From Taudactylus pleione (lineage: Eukaryota > Chordata > Amphibia > Anura > Myobatrachidae): a stretch of DNA of 64,000 nucleotides. A program made the position numbers and the translations under genes. The DNA is taken from the NCBI GenBank assembly GCA_031769625.1, contig JAUIMM010000483.1, positions 3,431,501 to 3,495,500 of the forward strand. The letters are read 5' to 3'. Positions 1-11,016 of the stretch are shown one piece after another (the stretch's first letter is position 1; every line of letters starts with the position of its first letter). The notes beneath the pieces are model-generated. The model searched no databases and had not been told where the DNA came from. It was given only the letters and a program-made list of their open reading frames with translations.

Positions 1-126
1 GAGGCAAAAAATAATGAAGTTGATGTTCGATTACTGTTGTACCGCTTACATAATTAACACAAGAAACCATGAAATTTAAAACCTTTAACATAGCTTGAGT
101 CCATAACTGAAGTTGAGTCAACAGTC

Positions 127-925
127 TCATGTTTCCCTTGTTTGGAACTTGTTGTAACTGTCTATAATTTTCCTTAAAGTGGCAACAGAAAATGTATACT
201 GCCTTCCAGTACTTCCTTGGATAGTTGGTTCTTTCGTTACACAGAGGACGTGAATAAAAGAATCAAAACACTTATCTCTTGAAGGCCAGGACAGCACATT
301 TGTTGATTGGTTTCGTTTCATGAAGTGTACCAGCACATCTTGTTCCTACTCATTACATTTAATGATATACCCAATGTACCAGATGTTATCCTACACCGCT
401 GCTATGTATGTTCCAGGTTGCAGATCACTTTTGTCTACATATTTTGTGACTGTGGTCATAGTGACACTAACTCTGGTTCATTACTAATAGGCCGAAATCT
501 GTGATGAGAAAGTGTTCCTGCCACAGTCTTTGCTGTTTCTAGACAGCTATGCAGCTTGGCTTTGCAGTCTTGTATTTCACACGTAAAAAAACTTTATGCC
601 ATGTACATTTTCATTTGCCCAGCTATACAGGTCCAAAGGTGTCAAGATGTGATGGGTTTCCACTGCTTGCATACTGGTGCGTGTGGCTAGACGTTTAACT
701 GTCCCTCCAATGCCGCCACACGGTCTCTTACCAAGAGATGTGGCAAAAAAAATGTCATTCTGCTTGAATGTTGAAGTCATCCTTATGGAAGCACAAGTTC
801 AAAAAGTTTTTGCAGTTCTTGTATTGTGCTCTAGCACCATCACTAAAGTAGTAAACATACTCCAATTTTGGTAATAGTTTCGCTAAGTGTTTCATAACTA
901 AGTGGTTTTTGGGTAGCTAGTAATA
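127..925 (-). pseudogene. Decayed copy of an uncharacterised metazoan protein
   Basis: Read on the minus strand, three frames together give a recognisable protein: YYFSDGARAQYKN near 850, then a segment with LGKRPCGGIGGTVKRLATR near 700, then ETAKTVAGTLSHH near 530, and a C-terminal part with WYIG, QDVLVHFMKR and LSWPSRDKC to about 127. I recall this motif order (SDGA-QYKN, GK-CDG-GGTVKRLA, WYIG, FM, WP) from multi-copy uncharacterised predicted proteins of fish, cnidarians and insects; I know no name or function. The copy is dead: a TGA at 755-757 sits where the family has Trp, an A-run at 744-752 carries a frameshift, and further in-frame stops and shifts follow. No intron is apparent within the part read, so it may be a retrocopy or a transposon-borne gene. 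The upstream end is uncertain. Confidence 0.6.
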
Positions 926-1690
926 TGGCAGTCCGTATTTAAAAGACTACCAAATGTGCACTTTGATTGAGCAGCTGCCATGATTGACTATCTTTCTGTG
1001 ACTACCTCTCCCTTTCTCTGGAAAGTTTCAGTTTTGGTTTCTCTAAAGAGAATACCCTTCCCATCAATTTCTGTTAAGTTTCATTTTCTGTATGGGAGTT
1101 TTATCCCATTGCCTCAGTTTAGTTCACTTTTTTGGTATGGTTTTTAACAATGTGTAAATTATGTATGCGGTACACCAGTAATCAAATGTGAGCTTGATGA
1201 TTTTTTTTTTTTTCTCTCCACTATGAAACCGAGTACCCTGCTGATTTTTTTTTTTTTTTTTTTGTGTGCTAGTAATGTATACCTTTTTTTTTTTTTTAAG
1301 CACCCCAAAAAAATGGGATCCCTAAGGTCGATGGAACCTAGTGTTTTTAATTCTATTCGAAAAACCGTGCGGGTTTGCCGTAATGCAAAACATGAGGCAG
1401 ATAAAATAATTTGGTTTGGATTCAAGAGGAAAAGTTACCTTAGAGGTCCAAATTTTGTGGTGATTCCTTAATTAACACCTGTGATACTTCAAATAAACTG
1501 GATAAAGCAGCCACGATTTGTAAATTATTTAATACATTGAAAAATCAATATATCATCAACTAATTGTCAGACAGTCGAGATATTTGGCAGAAATAGTTGT
1601 TTTGACATCCTCTCTTAACTAAGAAATTTTCAAATAAAAAAAAAAAAAATCTGAGATGGGTGGTTTCTTTGGGTGATGTGGAGTGATATT
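926..1690. other. No gene seen; poly-T tracts
   Basis: Only short random frames. T-runs at about 1201-1213, 1244-1263 and 1283-1297 and an A-run near 1637 suggest tails of old minus-strand retrocopies, but I could not identify a body. Confidence 0.5.
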
Positions 1691-1693
1691 ATA

Positions 1694-2569
1694 CAGACGG
1701 CGTAATGGTTAGCGTTACTGCCTCACAGCAATGAGGTAATGGGTTCAATTCCCACCATGGCCTTAACTGTGTGGAGTTTGTATATTCTCCCTGTGCTTGC
1801 GTGGGTTTCCTCCGGGTACTCCGGTTTCCTCCCACACTCCAAAAATATACTGGTAGGTTAATTGACTCCCAACACAAATTAACCTGTGTGTATGTGCGCA
1901 TGTGGTAGGGAATATAGGCCCTCATTCAGAGCCGTACGCTCTGAGCAGAGCGCACGCTCTGAATGAGGGCCGGGCTCCATTTTCATGGAGCGTCCTCCTG
2001 GACGCTCGTATAGCTGTGGGTCACCACCCACAGGCTATACGAGCGTGCTTTGTGATGGCCGCGATGGTCGAGACCATCGCGACCATCGAATTTGCGAGCC
2101 GGAGCCTGCGGTTGAGGTTTTCAACCGCAAGCTCCTGAGTGATTTTGGCTCTATCCGAGCCAAAATCACTCCCACTGACATCACTAGTGATGTCAGTGGG
2201 CCGGCTTCTGACGGGAGGCGTTCCCGTGGGAACGCCCCCGTCAGGGAGGCACGCCCCCGGCACGCCCACCAAAGGGGGCGTGCTGTCAATCAACATTGAC
2301 AGCACGCCCCCTTTGATCGGACACAACGAGCGAAGGACTTTCCTTCGCTCGTCGCGTCTGGCGCATGCGCACGACGGAGCTCCCTCCGTCGTGCGCATGC
2401 TCAGTGCATAACATCGACCCACTTGCGAGCGGACAGCCGCTCGCGAGTGGGTCTGAATGAGGCCCATAGAGTGTAAGCTCCACTGGGGCAGGGACTGATG
2501 TGAATGGTCAAATATTCTCTCTGTAAAAGCGCTGCGGAATATGTGTGCGCTATATAAATAACTGGTAAT

Positions 2570-2585
<16 letters not shown>
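1694..2585 (+). mobile_element. tRNA-headed SINE with L2-type tail, split by an insertion
   Basis: The head (1694-1760) has a pol III A-box-like stretch (TGGTTAGCGTTACTG) and a B-box-like GGTTCAATTCCC. The following body (TTTCCTCCGGGTACTCC and neighbours) is widespread in vertebrate SINEs. The tail resumes at 2469 with GTGTAAGCTCCACTGGGG, contains GCGCTATATAAATAA as in L2-clade 3' ends, and runs into an A-tract. Removing 1917-2465 and one ATA rejoins the SINE without a gap, which identifies the insertion and its target duplication. Mobilisation by an L2-clade reverse transcriptase is inferred from the shared tail. Confidence 0.8.
1917..2465. mobile_element. Hairpin-chain TIR element, copy 1 (549 bp)
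   Basis: Flanked by ATA on both sides (1914-1916, 2466-2468). Ends are inverted: GGCCCTCATTCAGAG left, TCTGAATGAGGCCC right. The interior is almost wholly a string of separate hairpins. Examples are 2101-2134 (15-bp stem), 2138-2170 (14-bp perfect stem, 5-nt loop) and 2171-2200 (a perfect 30-bp palindrome), with others near 2010-2041, 2058-2088, 2214-2242, 2268-2315, 2330-2352, 2363-2399 and 2421-2451. No coding potential, so it depends on a transposase from elsewhere. The 3-bp target duplication and GGGCC ends suggest a PIF/Harbinger-type transposase, but the duplications vary among copies and the assignment is open. Confidence 0.8.
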
Positions 2586-2618
<33 letters not shown>

Positions 2619-2620
2619 TG
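2586..2620. repeat. (TA)n microsatellite
   Basis: Dinucleotide run directly after the SINE A-tail, a common product of poly-A tail slippage and decay. Confidence 0.9.
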
Positions 2621-4095
2621 TGTGTTTTAGCATTAGAAGTGCAAACTAGCCAATTAGTGCAAATAGTCTTCTAGATGGGAGGACTGCCTGCTGGGATTTG
2701 TAGTACCACAGCAGCTGCAGAGCCACAGGCCTGTTTCCTCTTCTGTACAGTGCAGCATGAGACCCCAGTAACTCTTATTAGATGTGGGCAGGTTTTCATA
2801 GAGCTGTGACAGAAAGACTTATGTAATCCATAATGCATTAGATTTGCAATTTTTAGATTAGAATATAATTCCTCCTTCCGTATGAAATAAAGACATCTCA
2901 GGCCCTCTGAAAATGTCACGGTCGAGTGACTCTGACTTGTGTGTCAGCTATTCTCTTTACAAATGCAGATACCGTAGTGCTATCTCCTTATTACGATGGC
3001 CCCTGCAGCTAAATGGAGTCACTTTGTAGCAGAAGAATCGATGGATATCACTTGACGTCACCTTGATATAGTATTTAGCTGGGGGCAAAGACCAGCTCCC
3101 ATGCACCGGCTAATCTAGGAGGTGGGGATTATAAGGCTTCTCACTTTATTTTCTTCATAATTACATGCCAAATTAAGTAAACAGCCCTCCGTAGAGCACT
3201 GCAAAAGGGTTTTTTTGGTTTTGTTTTCTAATAAACCTGGTATTTATACAACTTTTACAAAAGTTACACAAGGAACGGTCTAGTGTTTAACAATTACAAA
3301 TGTTAAGATATATAGCCTTTCCGTATTAGTGCCTTCTCTCTTAGGGGAATACGTAATGTCTAGAATAAGGATGGGCAAAATAATCAAGAATGGAGCTGTA
3401 CCGTTTGGTGATTACTGATCCCGTTGTGCGACCGTGAGCAGATCTAACTAGACTGTAATCTGTGGGCAGTGTAAATGGGGATTTCTGTGCAATGGGTAAG
3501 TGTACAGTACCCACTCCCTCTCCTGCCACCGCCGTCATACAGACCATTGCCTGGAAACTCTGTTATGGAAATATGGCTGCGGTCACTTTGTTATCGCCAC
3601 GCAACAATAATTAGGCCCATATTAATCATCATTAATGAAGATATAGTTTTTTTGTTTTTTTTTATCGACACATCACAGTGAACATAAAATCGTTTATTAC
3701 CGCAGTCTACTTGGAAAACGATCAATCTAACTGCTGAGTGATAGCGGCGGGCTGCAGGAATGCAAGTTTTACAATTTTACTAGGCCAGTGTTACTATATA
3801 TGTGAATGCTATGTCCAGGTTTGCCAGCTGGCGCACGCTCAGTGGCACTGGAAGCCATGACTTGGGTTTATATTTCCACGTGTTGAAAAAACAAATTACA
3901 AATAAACAAATTTTTTTCTGCAGATGTTCTGAATTGAAAAAAAAAAAAACGGCTTAATTTAAATAAACCATTATTATTTCAAATAATATCCTCTGCTGTT
4001 ACCTTTCTCAGGTGGTGATGGCCAAAGGTGGGGAACGCAGGGTGGCAGCCCTTGATAGCTCAGGAGGAGTTAGGGATAGGGCTTTTTACTAGTTA
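2621..4095. other. No gene seen; one ZNF143-like motif
   Basis: No supported coding sequence. At 2686-2707 the minus strand reads ACTACAAATCCCAGCAGG, close to the ZNF143/THAP11 promoter motif ACTACAATTCCCAGCATG. Similar text is also common inside vertebrate repeats, so it need not be functional here. The rest is AT-rich, low-repeat sequence with T- and A-runs. Confidence 0.35.
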
Positions 4096-4429
4096 ATGTT
4101 TCCCAAACTGTGTGCCGTGGCGCCCTGGGGTACGTCGGGGCACTTGCAGGGGTACCTTGGGTTGGTGGTCAGTACCAAATAAAATAATTTTTAGTCGGTG
4201 TGATAGGCAAAACCAGTTCTAATGGCTGCCAATCAGAAAATATGTGGATAAAACAAGCGCAGCCTGTCAGCCACCACATATCTGAACCTAAGGGTGACCT
4301 GTAAGCACAAATTACTTCATTTAATTCTCGCTGAATTTCTCAATAACAAACTTTGGGCCCAGGGTGGTGCTGTGGGAAAAATGCTGATACTCTAGGGCAC
4401 CGTGATTCCAAAAAGTTTAGGAACACCTG
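4096..4429. mobile_element. hAT-like non-autonomous element
   Basis: Ends are imperfect inverted repeats: GTTTCCCAAACTGTGTGCCG with CGTGGCGCC on the left, and GGGCACCGTGATTCC ... AGTTTAGGAACACCTG on the right. The start (tTTCCCAAAC) and finish (GGAACACCTG) are typical of small hAT-derived elements in vertebrates. No coding sequence; a clear 8-bp target duplication was not found, so the superfamily call rests on the ends. Confidence 0.55.
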
Positions 4430-5795
4430 AGTGTGTATGTATATATATATATGGATTGATGTGATGTTGGAAGTTTCTGATTGGATGGGAGATCGTACAT
4501 CATGGTAGTGGCCCTGCAGACAGCTGTTAGGGATTACACGTTCCCGTTTGGGCGGTCATTTGGTTGATTTCAAACATTTTTCATTGCTTTACAAATAAGT
4601 CAGATCTTAGGTTACGAATTGCAATGTACAACTTAATTTTAAAGTTTGTTTTTTTGCATAATGTTCTATATGTAGCAGATACAATCCTGCCCCATTGTAG
4701 TCTAGACTTTGCCCTTTGCTCCTAAATTAAGCTATCTGTCATGCAGATAATCATATAATTAAGCTGATGTGAGATTCTCCACCATCCGCTTTTATGACGA
4801 AGGCCACATCAATTTGAGTTGTAATAACTTTGATTTAACAAGTATGTGTAAAGGGAGGTCCCCTGAAGGCACAGCAGCCATTGTAAATCTTACCAGCATC
4901 TATCCGCTATAACAGTCCTCCAGATTTTTATAATTTTTTTTTTTTTAAATCGTATAAGCATTGAAAAAGATTGATGACCTTGTAAAAAAAAAATAAAAAA
5001 ATCCACGCACAAAAAGATTTATAACCGATGAAATAGGAGCCACTGTAAAAGTACACAAGTGCCAGACTGAGCATCGCTGTCCGGTAAAAAGGAGAAAAAT
5101 CAATCACTTTGCTGTAATGGAGGCTGCGCGTTCAGCAATATGAACACATGGCAGTGAGTGCGAGACGGGAATAGAGAACCTTACAGCTCCAACATCGTCA
5201 TGTGCTTGGGCTCTTGACTTGATAAATTGTAATGAAAATAAATATCTGAAATCACTCGAAGTGTACAAGAGGTGAGATCGGCGCAGGGAGACTCCAAGGC
5301 ATGCAATTAGTAGGCAATGATATGTTTTAGGGGCCTGAATGAGCTTCGGTTTGATGAAGACGAGGTCACTTGAATCATGAGATTATACCACTCCATAAAT
5401 ACACCATGAATACACCATGAATACATCAGTTGCAATACTCAGAAATCGTGGGCGCAGTCTATAACACATTGCTTGGAAAGCCACGCACATCATGGTTTTT
5501 ATATGTAATAAAGTAGTCATGTAATATGCACACAGGTATGGTATATATGCTTCCTGACTTAGCATCTGACAAGCTAACTTGTACTATAAGTAGGGGTTCA
5601 GGTTTAACCAAAAATCCTCGTTCAGGGCTTTCGTAGCATATTCGGTTAAAGCTCAAAATAGGATTGCTGGCCAGCGTCACCCCATAAAATTTAGGGAGCT
5701 TTCACCCTCTTCACTGTCCACCTCTTACCACACCTTCTCTTCCACTCGTTATACTTGCAGTTCATCTGCTTCCTGTATCATCACCACTACTACTG
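4430..5795. other. Low-repeat DNA with a homeodomain-site cluster
   Basis: No coding sequence. At 4720-4790 a compact cluster (CTGTCATGCAGATAATC then ATATAATTAAGCTGATG) contains TALE-type TGTCA, a PBX-like ATAATCAT and TAATTA cores. Dense homeodomain sites in non-repetitive DNA are typical of conserved enhancers, but conservation cannot be tested here. Short A/T runs occur at 4930-4995. Confidence 0.25.
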
Positions 5796-5798
5796 TAA

Positions 5799-6082
5799 AG
5801 GTGCGTACACACTGGGCGATATTACTGAGCGACTGCACGATTACAACATCGTAACCGTGCAATCGCTCAGTAATCGTGCACAAATCGTGCACTTTTATGT
5901 CAGGAATGACCAGCGATCTCGCTGGTCGTTTCCGACATTGTCCATCGCCTGAACATGCCGCACAATCTGCCGATAACGACAGATTGGCACGTTCAGGAAT
6001 GATGGACAGTGCCTGCACTGAACGACTGATCGTTCAGTGCAGACACTACTGCCTTTCCTGATCGCCTAATGTGTACGCACCT
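5799..6082. mobile_element. Palindromic MITE, AGGTGCGTACACAC ends (284 bp)
   Basis: TAA flanks both sides (5796-5798, 6083-6085). Ends are AGGTGCGTACACAC and GTGTACGCACCT, an almost perfect inverted repeat, with further palindromes inside. Non-coding. The TWA-type 3-bp duplication fits PIF/Harbinger transposition. It is related in its ends to the copies at 6253, 16156 and 20547. Confidence 0.8.
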
Positions 6083-6252
6083 TAAATGTTTTATAGTTCT
6101 ATCATTTAATTTATATTTATTAAAACTGAAAAGTTTGTTGTTTTTTTTGCAAGTGAAAAAATATAAACAGGAACATTTAAATGCAGAATTTCCCAAAATA
6201 AAATAAACAAAAGCTCTTCGCTGTAAATATTCACCATCTGGTGGTACTTTTA

Positions 6253-6561
6253 TGGTGCATACACACGATCAGATTTTTCCTTCAGATATGAACGATAATG
6301 ATTTAAAAATCGTTCAGTCGTTCATATCTGAAGGAAAATCGTTCATATCTGACATGCCTGAACGATGGACGATCAACGATGCGCGTTCCCGTTTGTCAGA
6401 TAACGATATCTGACATCTGATGGGTTTGCAGTCAGACTTGGACGATTCCATTCATTTTAATGCAGTCAAAAATCGTTCAAATCGTTCAAATCGTTCAGTC
6501 GTTCAGTCGTTCATCTGACAAATCTGACAAGTCTGACAAATCTGACCGTGTGTACGCTCCA
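6253..6561. mobile_element. MITE, TGGTGCATACACAC ends (309 bp)
   Basis: TTA flanks both sides (6250-6252, 6562-6564). Ends TGGTGCATACACACG and CGTGTGTACGCTCCA are inverted. The interior repeats ATCGTTCA and TCTGACAA short motifs in both orientations (for example ATCGTTCAAATCGTTC near 6472), a pattern shared with the copies at 16156 and 20547. Non-coding. Confidence 0.8.
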
Positions 6562-6805
6562 TTAGGCTTTTATTATCTCCTGGACAATATACTTCACTTG
6601 GAAGTTGGGGATTCCAGATACCTTTTAATTCTCCATATAGTTTACAGTTTATGGAGAATTAAACCATTGGCTTGGTTCTAGATTACAGAATACTGATACA
6701 GCTAAATGGATGTATTGCCATGATTAGACCTGTACTGTTTCAACAGTTACTGTGACTGGCGTTCTTCAGGTCTCGAGCCCTCGAGCATTTTGTAATTGGT
6801 AACCT

Positions 6806-7507
6806 GGGAGTATATTTACTAAGGTTCGATTTGGGATTCTGTTTGATTTGCCGTTTGATTTACACTCAGTTTTGATATTGGAGATGTACTAAAGCCCAAA
6901 TCGAATGTCAAATTGAACAGAAAACACTGAATTTCATTCCAAATCGAATTTCTGCAAAACATCAATGTTTTCCCACAGTCGAATATAGGATCCCTTCGAT
7001 TTTGAATTCGATTTGCAAATCGAATGTTAGTAACTGAACTTCAAATCCCCAAATAGAATAATGAGAGACAGTCGATTTGAGCTTCTAAACACCATTCTAT
7101 TGACTGGAAATTGATTGTGATGCCTTTAAAAGCTCCCAAAAACATGTGGGACAGTCTGGCTGTAGGAATAATGGCTGTGCACCTACTGGCAGTATCAGGG
7201 GCATAACTAGTCCTGATGATGGGGATATGACCCCGAAACGGCAGTAGTGTGCATGTGATACATTTGGCACAATAGGAAGTGATGAAGTTGCGTTCAATTT
7301 TTAATGGGGATTTCAGGTTCGATTTTGGAAGGGATTCATCAACTGAACACAAAATCCCTTCTTAAAATCGAATTAAATTTGAAAATCGATTGCAAAATTG
7401 AATATTAGTAAATGAAGGATTTGCGATGGGATTTTGCAGTTCGATTTCAGTCGATTTTATAGATTCATAAAATGGAATACCAAATCGACCCTTAGTATAT
7501 GTACCCC
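6806..7507. mobile_element. TIR element, GGGAGTATATTTACTAAGG ends
   Basis: The left end GGGAGTATATTTACTAAGG and the right end, read on the minus strand, GGGGTACATATACTAAGGG are inverted copies, and both continue into TCGATTTGG. The interior is rich in TTCGATTT/AAATCGAA repeats. A different segment (about 7,130-7,270) lies in the middle with a hammerhead-like core, which may be an older insertion. No transposase. Confidence 0.65.
7167..7259 (+). ncRNA. Hammerhead-ribozyme-like motif
   Basis: The sequence has an exact CTGATGA (7213-7219), then a stem II with GGGG (7221-7224) and CCCC (7231-7234) around a 6-nt loop, then GAAAC (7235-7239). Flanking it, GCAC-CTACTG (7179-7188) can pair with CAGTAG-TGTGC (7242-7252), with one bulged base, as an outer stem III. 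The inner end of stem III and stem I are poorly formed, so activity is doubtful. Hammerheads are known in Penelope-like elements, which occur elsewhere in this window; I infer a decayed Penelope end. Confidence 0.45.
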
Positions 7508-7585
7508 TTGGAGAAGGACCATCTGCTACGTAGGGATGTTTCGGTAGAGAGACACTACTTAGAAGGGCGATTATTGGAAAATGAG

Positions 7586-7700
7586 CCCTTTTATTACTAA
7601 CCTTTATTTATATGGTGCCACAAGGGGTCCACAGCGTCGTACAAAGTACATAAACAGAAATGGAATGAACAAAACATGAAAAAAGCGACTTGCAGTACAG
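7586..7700 (-). repeat. L2-type LINE/SINE 3' end remnant
   Basis: CTTTATTTATATGGTGCCAC and the following words resemble reverse-complemented L2-clade tails (GCGCCATATAAATAAA-type end). Short and diverged. Confidence 0.4.
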
Positions 7701-8400
7701 GACATGGTATAAACATTGGTGCATCAGCAGTCATAATACCCATGATATGTAGATAGAAGTAATGTCATTATAAGAAGTTTCCCATTTAAAATCAGGCCAG
7801 GTATCGCAAATGCGAGCTATAATAGAAACATCGTTTTCGGCCCTCCAGTTGGCTCCTGCAGAATTAGTAGTGTGCAGTGAGATTTATAAATATTTTTTTA
7901 AAAAAACAACAACTCTGTCCTCCATGCTCACCGAGTGTTTCCTCCTGCAGTCACTGAAGAAATTTAATGCGTTTGGTTTGACGGGGTTCATTTTCTCCAT
8001 GTCATTTAGTATGTATTAGGCACGGCGCTTCTAATTCCAAGAACACCCTATAGCTCTCAGATAATAGATCCTGTGCCTGTGTGTTCATAGATAGATTGTA
8101 CCCTGGAAAAGCATTTTTCACATTTTGTAACCTCGAATGCTGAATTTAAATCAGACTTCAGAAGGTTTTGCCACTAATCCTCAAAGCACTGAGCACCATA
8201 ACAAATCATAATAACTATTACAAAACCTCTCCAGAAATTAATAAAAATGAGAAACCAAAATTATTGAATAAAAAAAGTCTTCATAGCCCTTGTGAATGCG
8301 AACTCAAATTTTCAGGATACATTTATCTAAAGTCACACAATTTGGTTAATGACAACAGACTAATAATTTCTGTCCTTTGTAAATAGCTATCTCTTTGTGA
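7701..8400. other. No gene seen
   Basis: Only short frames with no family resemblance. A pure C-run at about 8,419-8,436 abuts the truncated 3' end of the LINE that follows. Confidence 0.5.
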
Positions 8401-8451
8401 GATCCTTCCAAAGTGTAAACCCCCCCCCCCCCCCCCAAACAATGGTTCAAC

Positions 8452-10253
8452 TTTTTCGGCATCAGTTGATAACAGAGTCGTGGGAGATTGAAATGACATA
8501 GCCTTATAAATTAAATCAATCATCTTTGTGGTGTTGTCTTTTGCTTCCCGTCCGGAAACAAAACCTACTTGATCACTATGGATCAAAGTAGACAACAATG
8601 GTTTAAGGCGGTTTTCCAGACCCTTTTCATATAGTTTGAGATCTACATTAAGCAGAGAAATTGGCCGATAGCTTGAACACAGAGTAGGGTCCTTGTCCGC
8701 CTTAGGGAGAACAGTGACATGAGCCTCAAACATTTGAGCAGAACATTTTTCACATCAATCTCATTGAAAGCCTGAAGCAATAATGGGGACAACTGGGCTT
8801 GGAACATTCTATAATAAGAGATGGTAAACCCATCTGGGCCTGGGCTCTTACCAGTTGGAGTAGATTTAATTGCATACTCCAATTCCTCTAATCAGATGGG
8901 TTGCTCTAAGAGAATTTGTGCTTCCCCTGAAATTCACGGGTATTCAATATGAGAAAGATAATCCTCTATCTCTTTGAGGCGCAATGATAGCCGGTTCGGG
9001 GAGATGGGCCCAGAAAGAGAATATACAAGAATCGGCTATCTGTTCAGTGAGAAAACTAACAACTCCTTGAGAGTTTTTAATCTTGGGAACAAAGGTCAGA
9101 GCTCTCTGTTCCCTCAGCGTGAGCGCAAGAAGTCTACCAGGTTTATTACCCCATTAAAAGTACTTATGGATGGCACTTTCTAAAGGCCAGCTTCGACTGA
9201 TCTGATAACGGCTTATTTAAGGCCGCACTAGTTTGTGCCAGTTCAGCACCCACAGTGGTATCTAAAGATGATTTATGCGAAAGTTCCAGAGATTTAATTT
9301 TCAAGAGGAGTGCCTCTTTCTGAGCTTCCCTTCGTTTCTTAGCCAGGGAACCTAACTGTATAAGTTTCCCATGAATCACACATTTATGGGCTTTCCAGAG
9401 GGAGAATTTATTTTATTAACGTCTGAGGTACTATTAAGGGCCACATAATCCTCAATCGATTCCTTAATTATATCTTTGTACTCTGGGATCTGAATTAAAC
9501 CTTCATTTATACGCCAGGACCAGCTCTTAGGGTGAGATTCTGGAACGAGGAGTTGCAAGGATACAGGGGCATGGTCCAACCAAGTAATAGAACCAATAGC
9601 TATACATTTAATCAAATGAAGAAATATGAGATATAAAAAATGAGTCTATCCGAGAGTAAACATTATGGGGGTTAGAGAAAAAAGTGAAATCTTTTTCATT
9701 AGGGTGTTGTAACCTCCAAACATCCATCAACTGATGATTGTGAAAAAGTTCCCTTACCTTACGCAAGTCGAAGTAGACCTAGAAGATTCTAGAGCGGGGT
9801 CAAAGGTCCAATTAAAGTCTCCACCTATAATTAAAATACCTTGTTGTACAGATTCTACATATTGTAAAACTTTAGTAAAAAAAAAGCAGATTGACCCTTG
9901 TTAGGGGCATAAATATTGACAAGTGTATACAATTGATTAAAAATCCATTCCTCATAACCAATAAAGCGCGACCTTCGATAACTACATGTGTAGTCACCTC
10001 AATAAGAGGTATACATCTAGACAGTAAAATCGCAACCACTTTAGTTTTCCCTTCTGAATTATCACTAGTAAAGGCCTGCGGATAATACCAGTTTTTAAGC
10101 GAGGGGGTATTCCCACACTTAAAATATTTCTTGTATAAATACAATATCGAGTTTGCCACTGCGGAACTCACAAAGCATGGAGGACCATTTCTCAGGAGTA
10201 TTTAACCCTTTCGCATTAATTGGGGAAATTTGCAAGAGTTCAGAAGCAGCCAT
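8452..10253 (-). pseudogene. L1-clade ORF2 remnant (endonuclease plus partial RT)
   Basis: ORF2 makes the endonuclease/reverse transcriptase that primes reverse transcription at the target nick. Starting with ATG at 10,253, an APE-type endonuclease domain is visible: NIYAPN near 9,915, GGDFN at 9,811-9,825 and a DHAPVSL motif near 9,560 (family SDHAPV; Ser is changed to Leu). A linker follows, then RT with GKSPGPDGF at about 8,825-8,850 and SSYRPISLLN near 8,650-8,680, then DQVGF-GREA-DNTT. At least four frame changes and stops break it. The RT catalytic YADD/FADD region is absent because of the 3' truncation. Confidence 0.85.
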
Positions 10254-11016
10254 TATTACAACTCAGAGGGGGAAGCCACAAAGTACACCACTGGATAATC
10301 AAGGCCATTATTAAGGGAATACGGTAAGACCCAACTTGAGATTGCGAGTAGAGCTGTCCGTAGAGATTAAAGAGGGATTAAAAAAAAAAAAAAAGGTAGA
10401 GTAACACAAAGACAAAAACAAAAAATAAAAAAGGGAAAATTTACAGAATAACATCATAAAACCTAGATATACATAACAATCTCAGAAAATCGCCCTGTAC
10501 CACAGAAAGAATCTGTAGACTCCCATGGCCAGACTAATATTTGGCGAGAAACAGTAGCTGTTGAGAAAACAAAGGTTAAAAAAAGGGACCCAAACATAAA
10601 TTACATAACATGCTCAAACAAAAAAGAAAAACAGTTTTCGTAAATGCTATGACTTTAAATTGCAGCACATCTGCACCGAAACTTTTGTCAAACAGCTGCA
10701 GAAGGAAAAACTTTTAGATATCAAACCCTTGAACCGTGCAAAAATAAAAACCTAGAGGTAATATCTCAAACAGAATTTGCCTTAATCACACAATACGTTA
10801 GTTTTGACCAGAGCAACCCTAAAATAAATCAAGTGACATGTCCAGCAACATCACGGGACTGAGATGGAGAGCCTCGTACAGGATGCCATTGCTTATCTCC
10901 AGGAACAATCGGTAAAGGAGGAGGATCCAGACAAGCGAACAGAGCAGTCCAATCAGGAAGCTCCACTCTAGAAATTCGCAAGCCATAACAGAAAGAATGC
11001 AAGTCTCCGGGCTCCT

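Noticed and set aside
1694..1770. Genuine tRNA gene
   Set aside because: A and B boxes are present, but the sequence runs directly into a SINE body with an L2-type tail and cannot fold as a cloverleaf that I can see.
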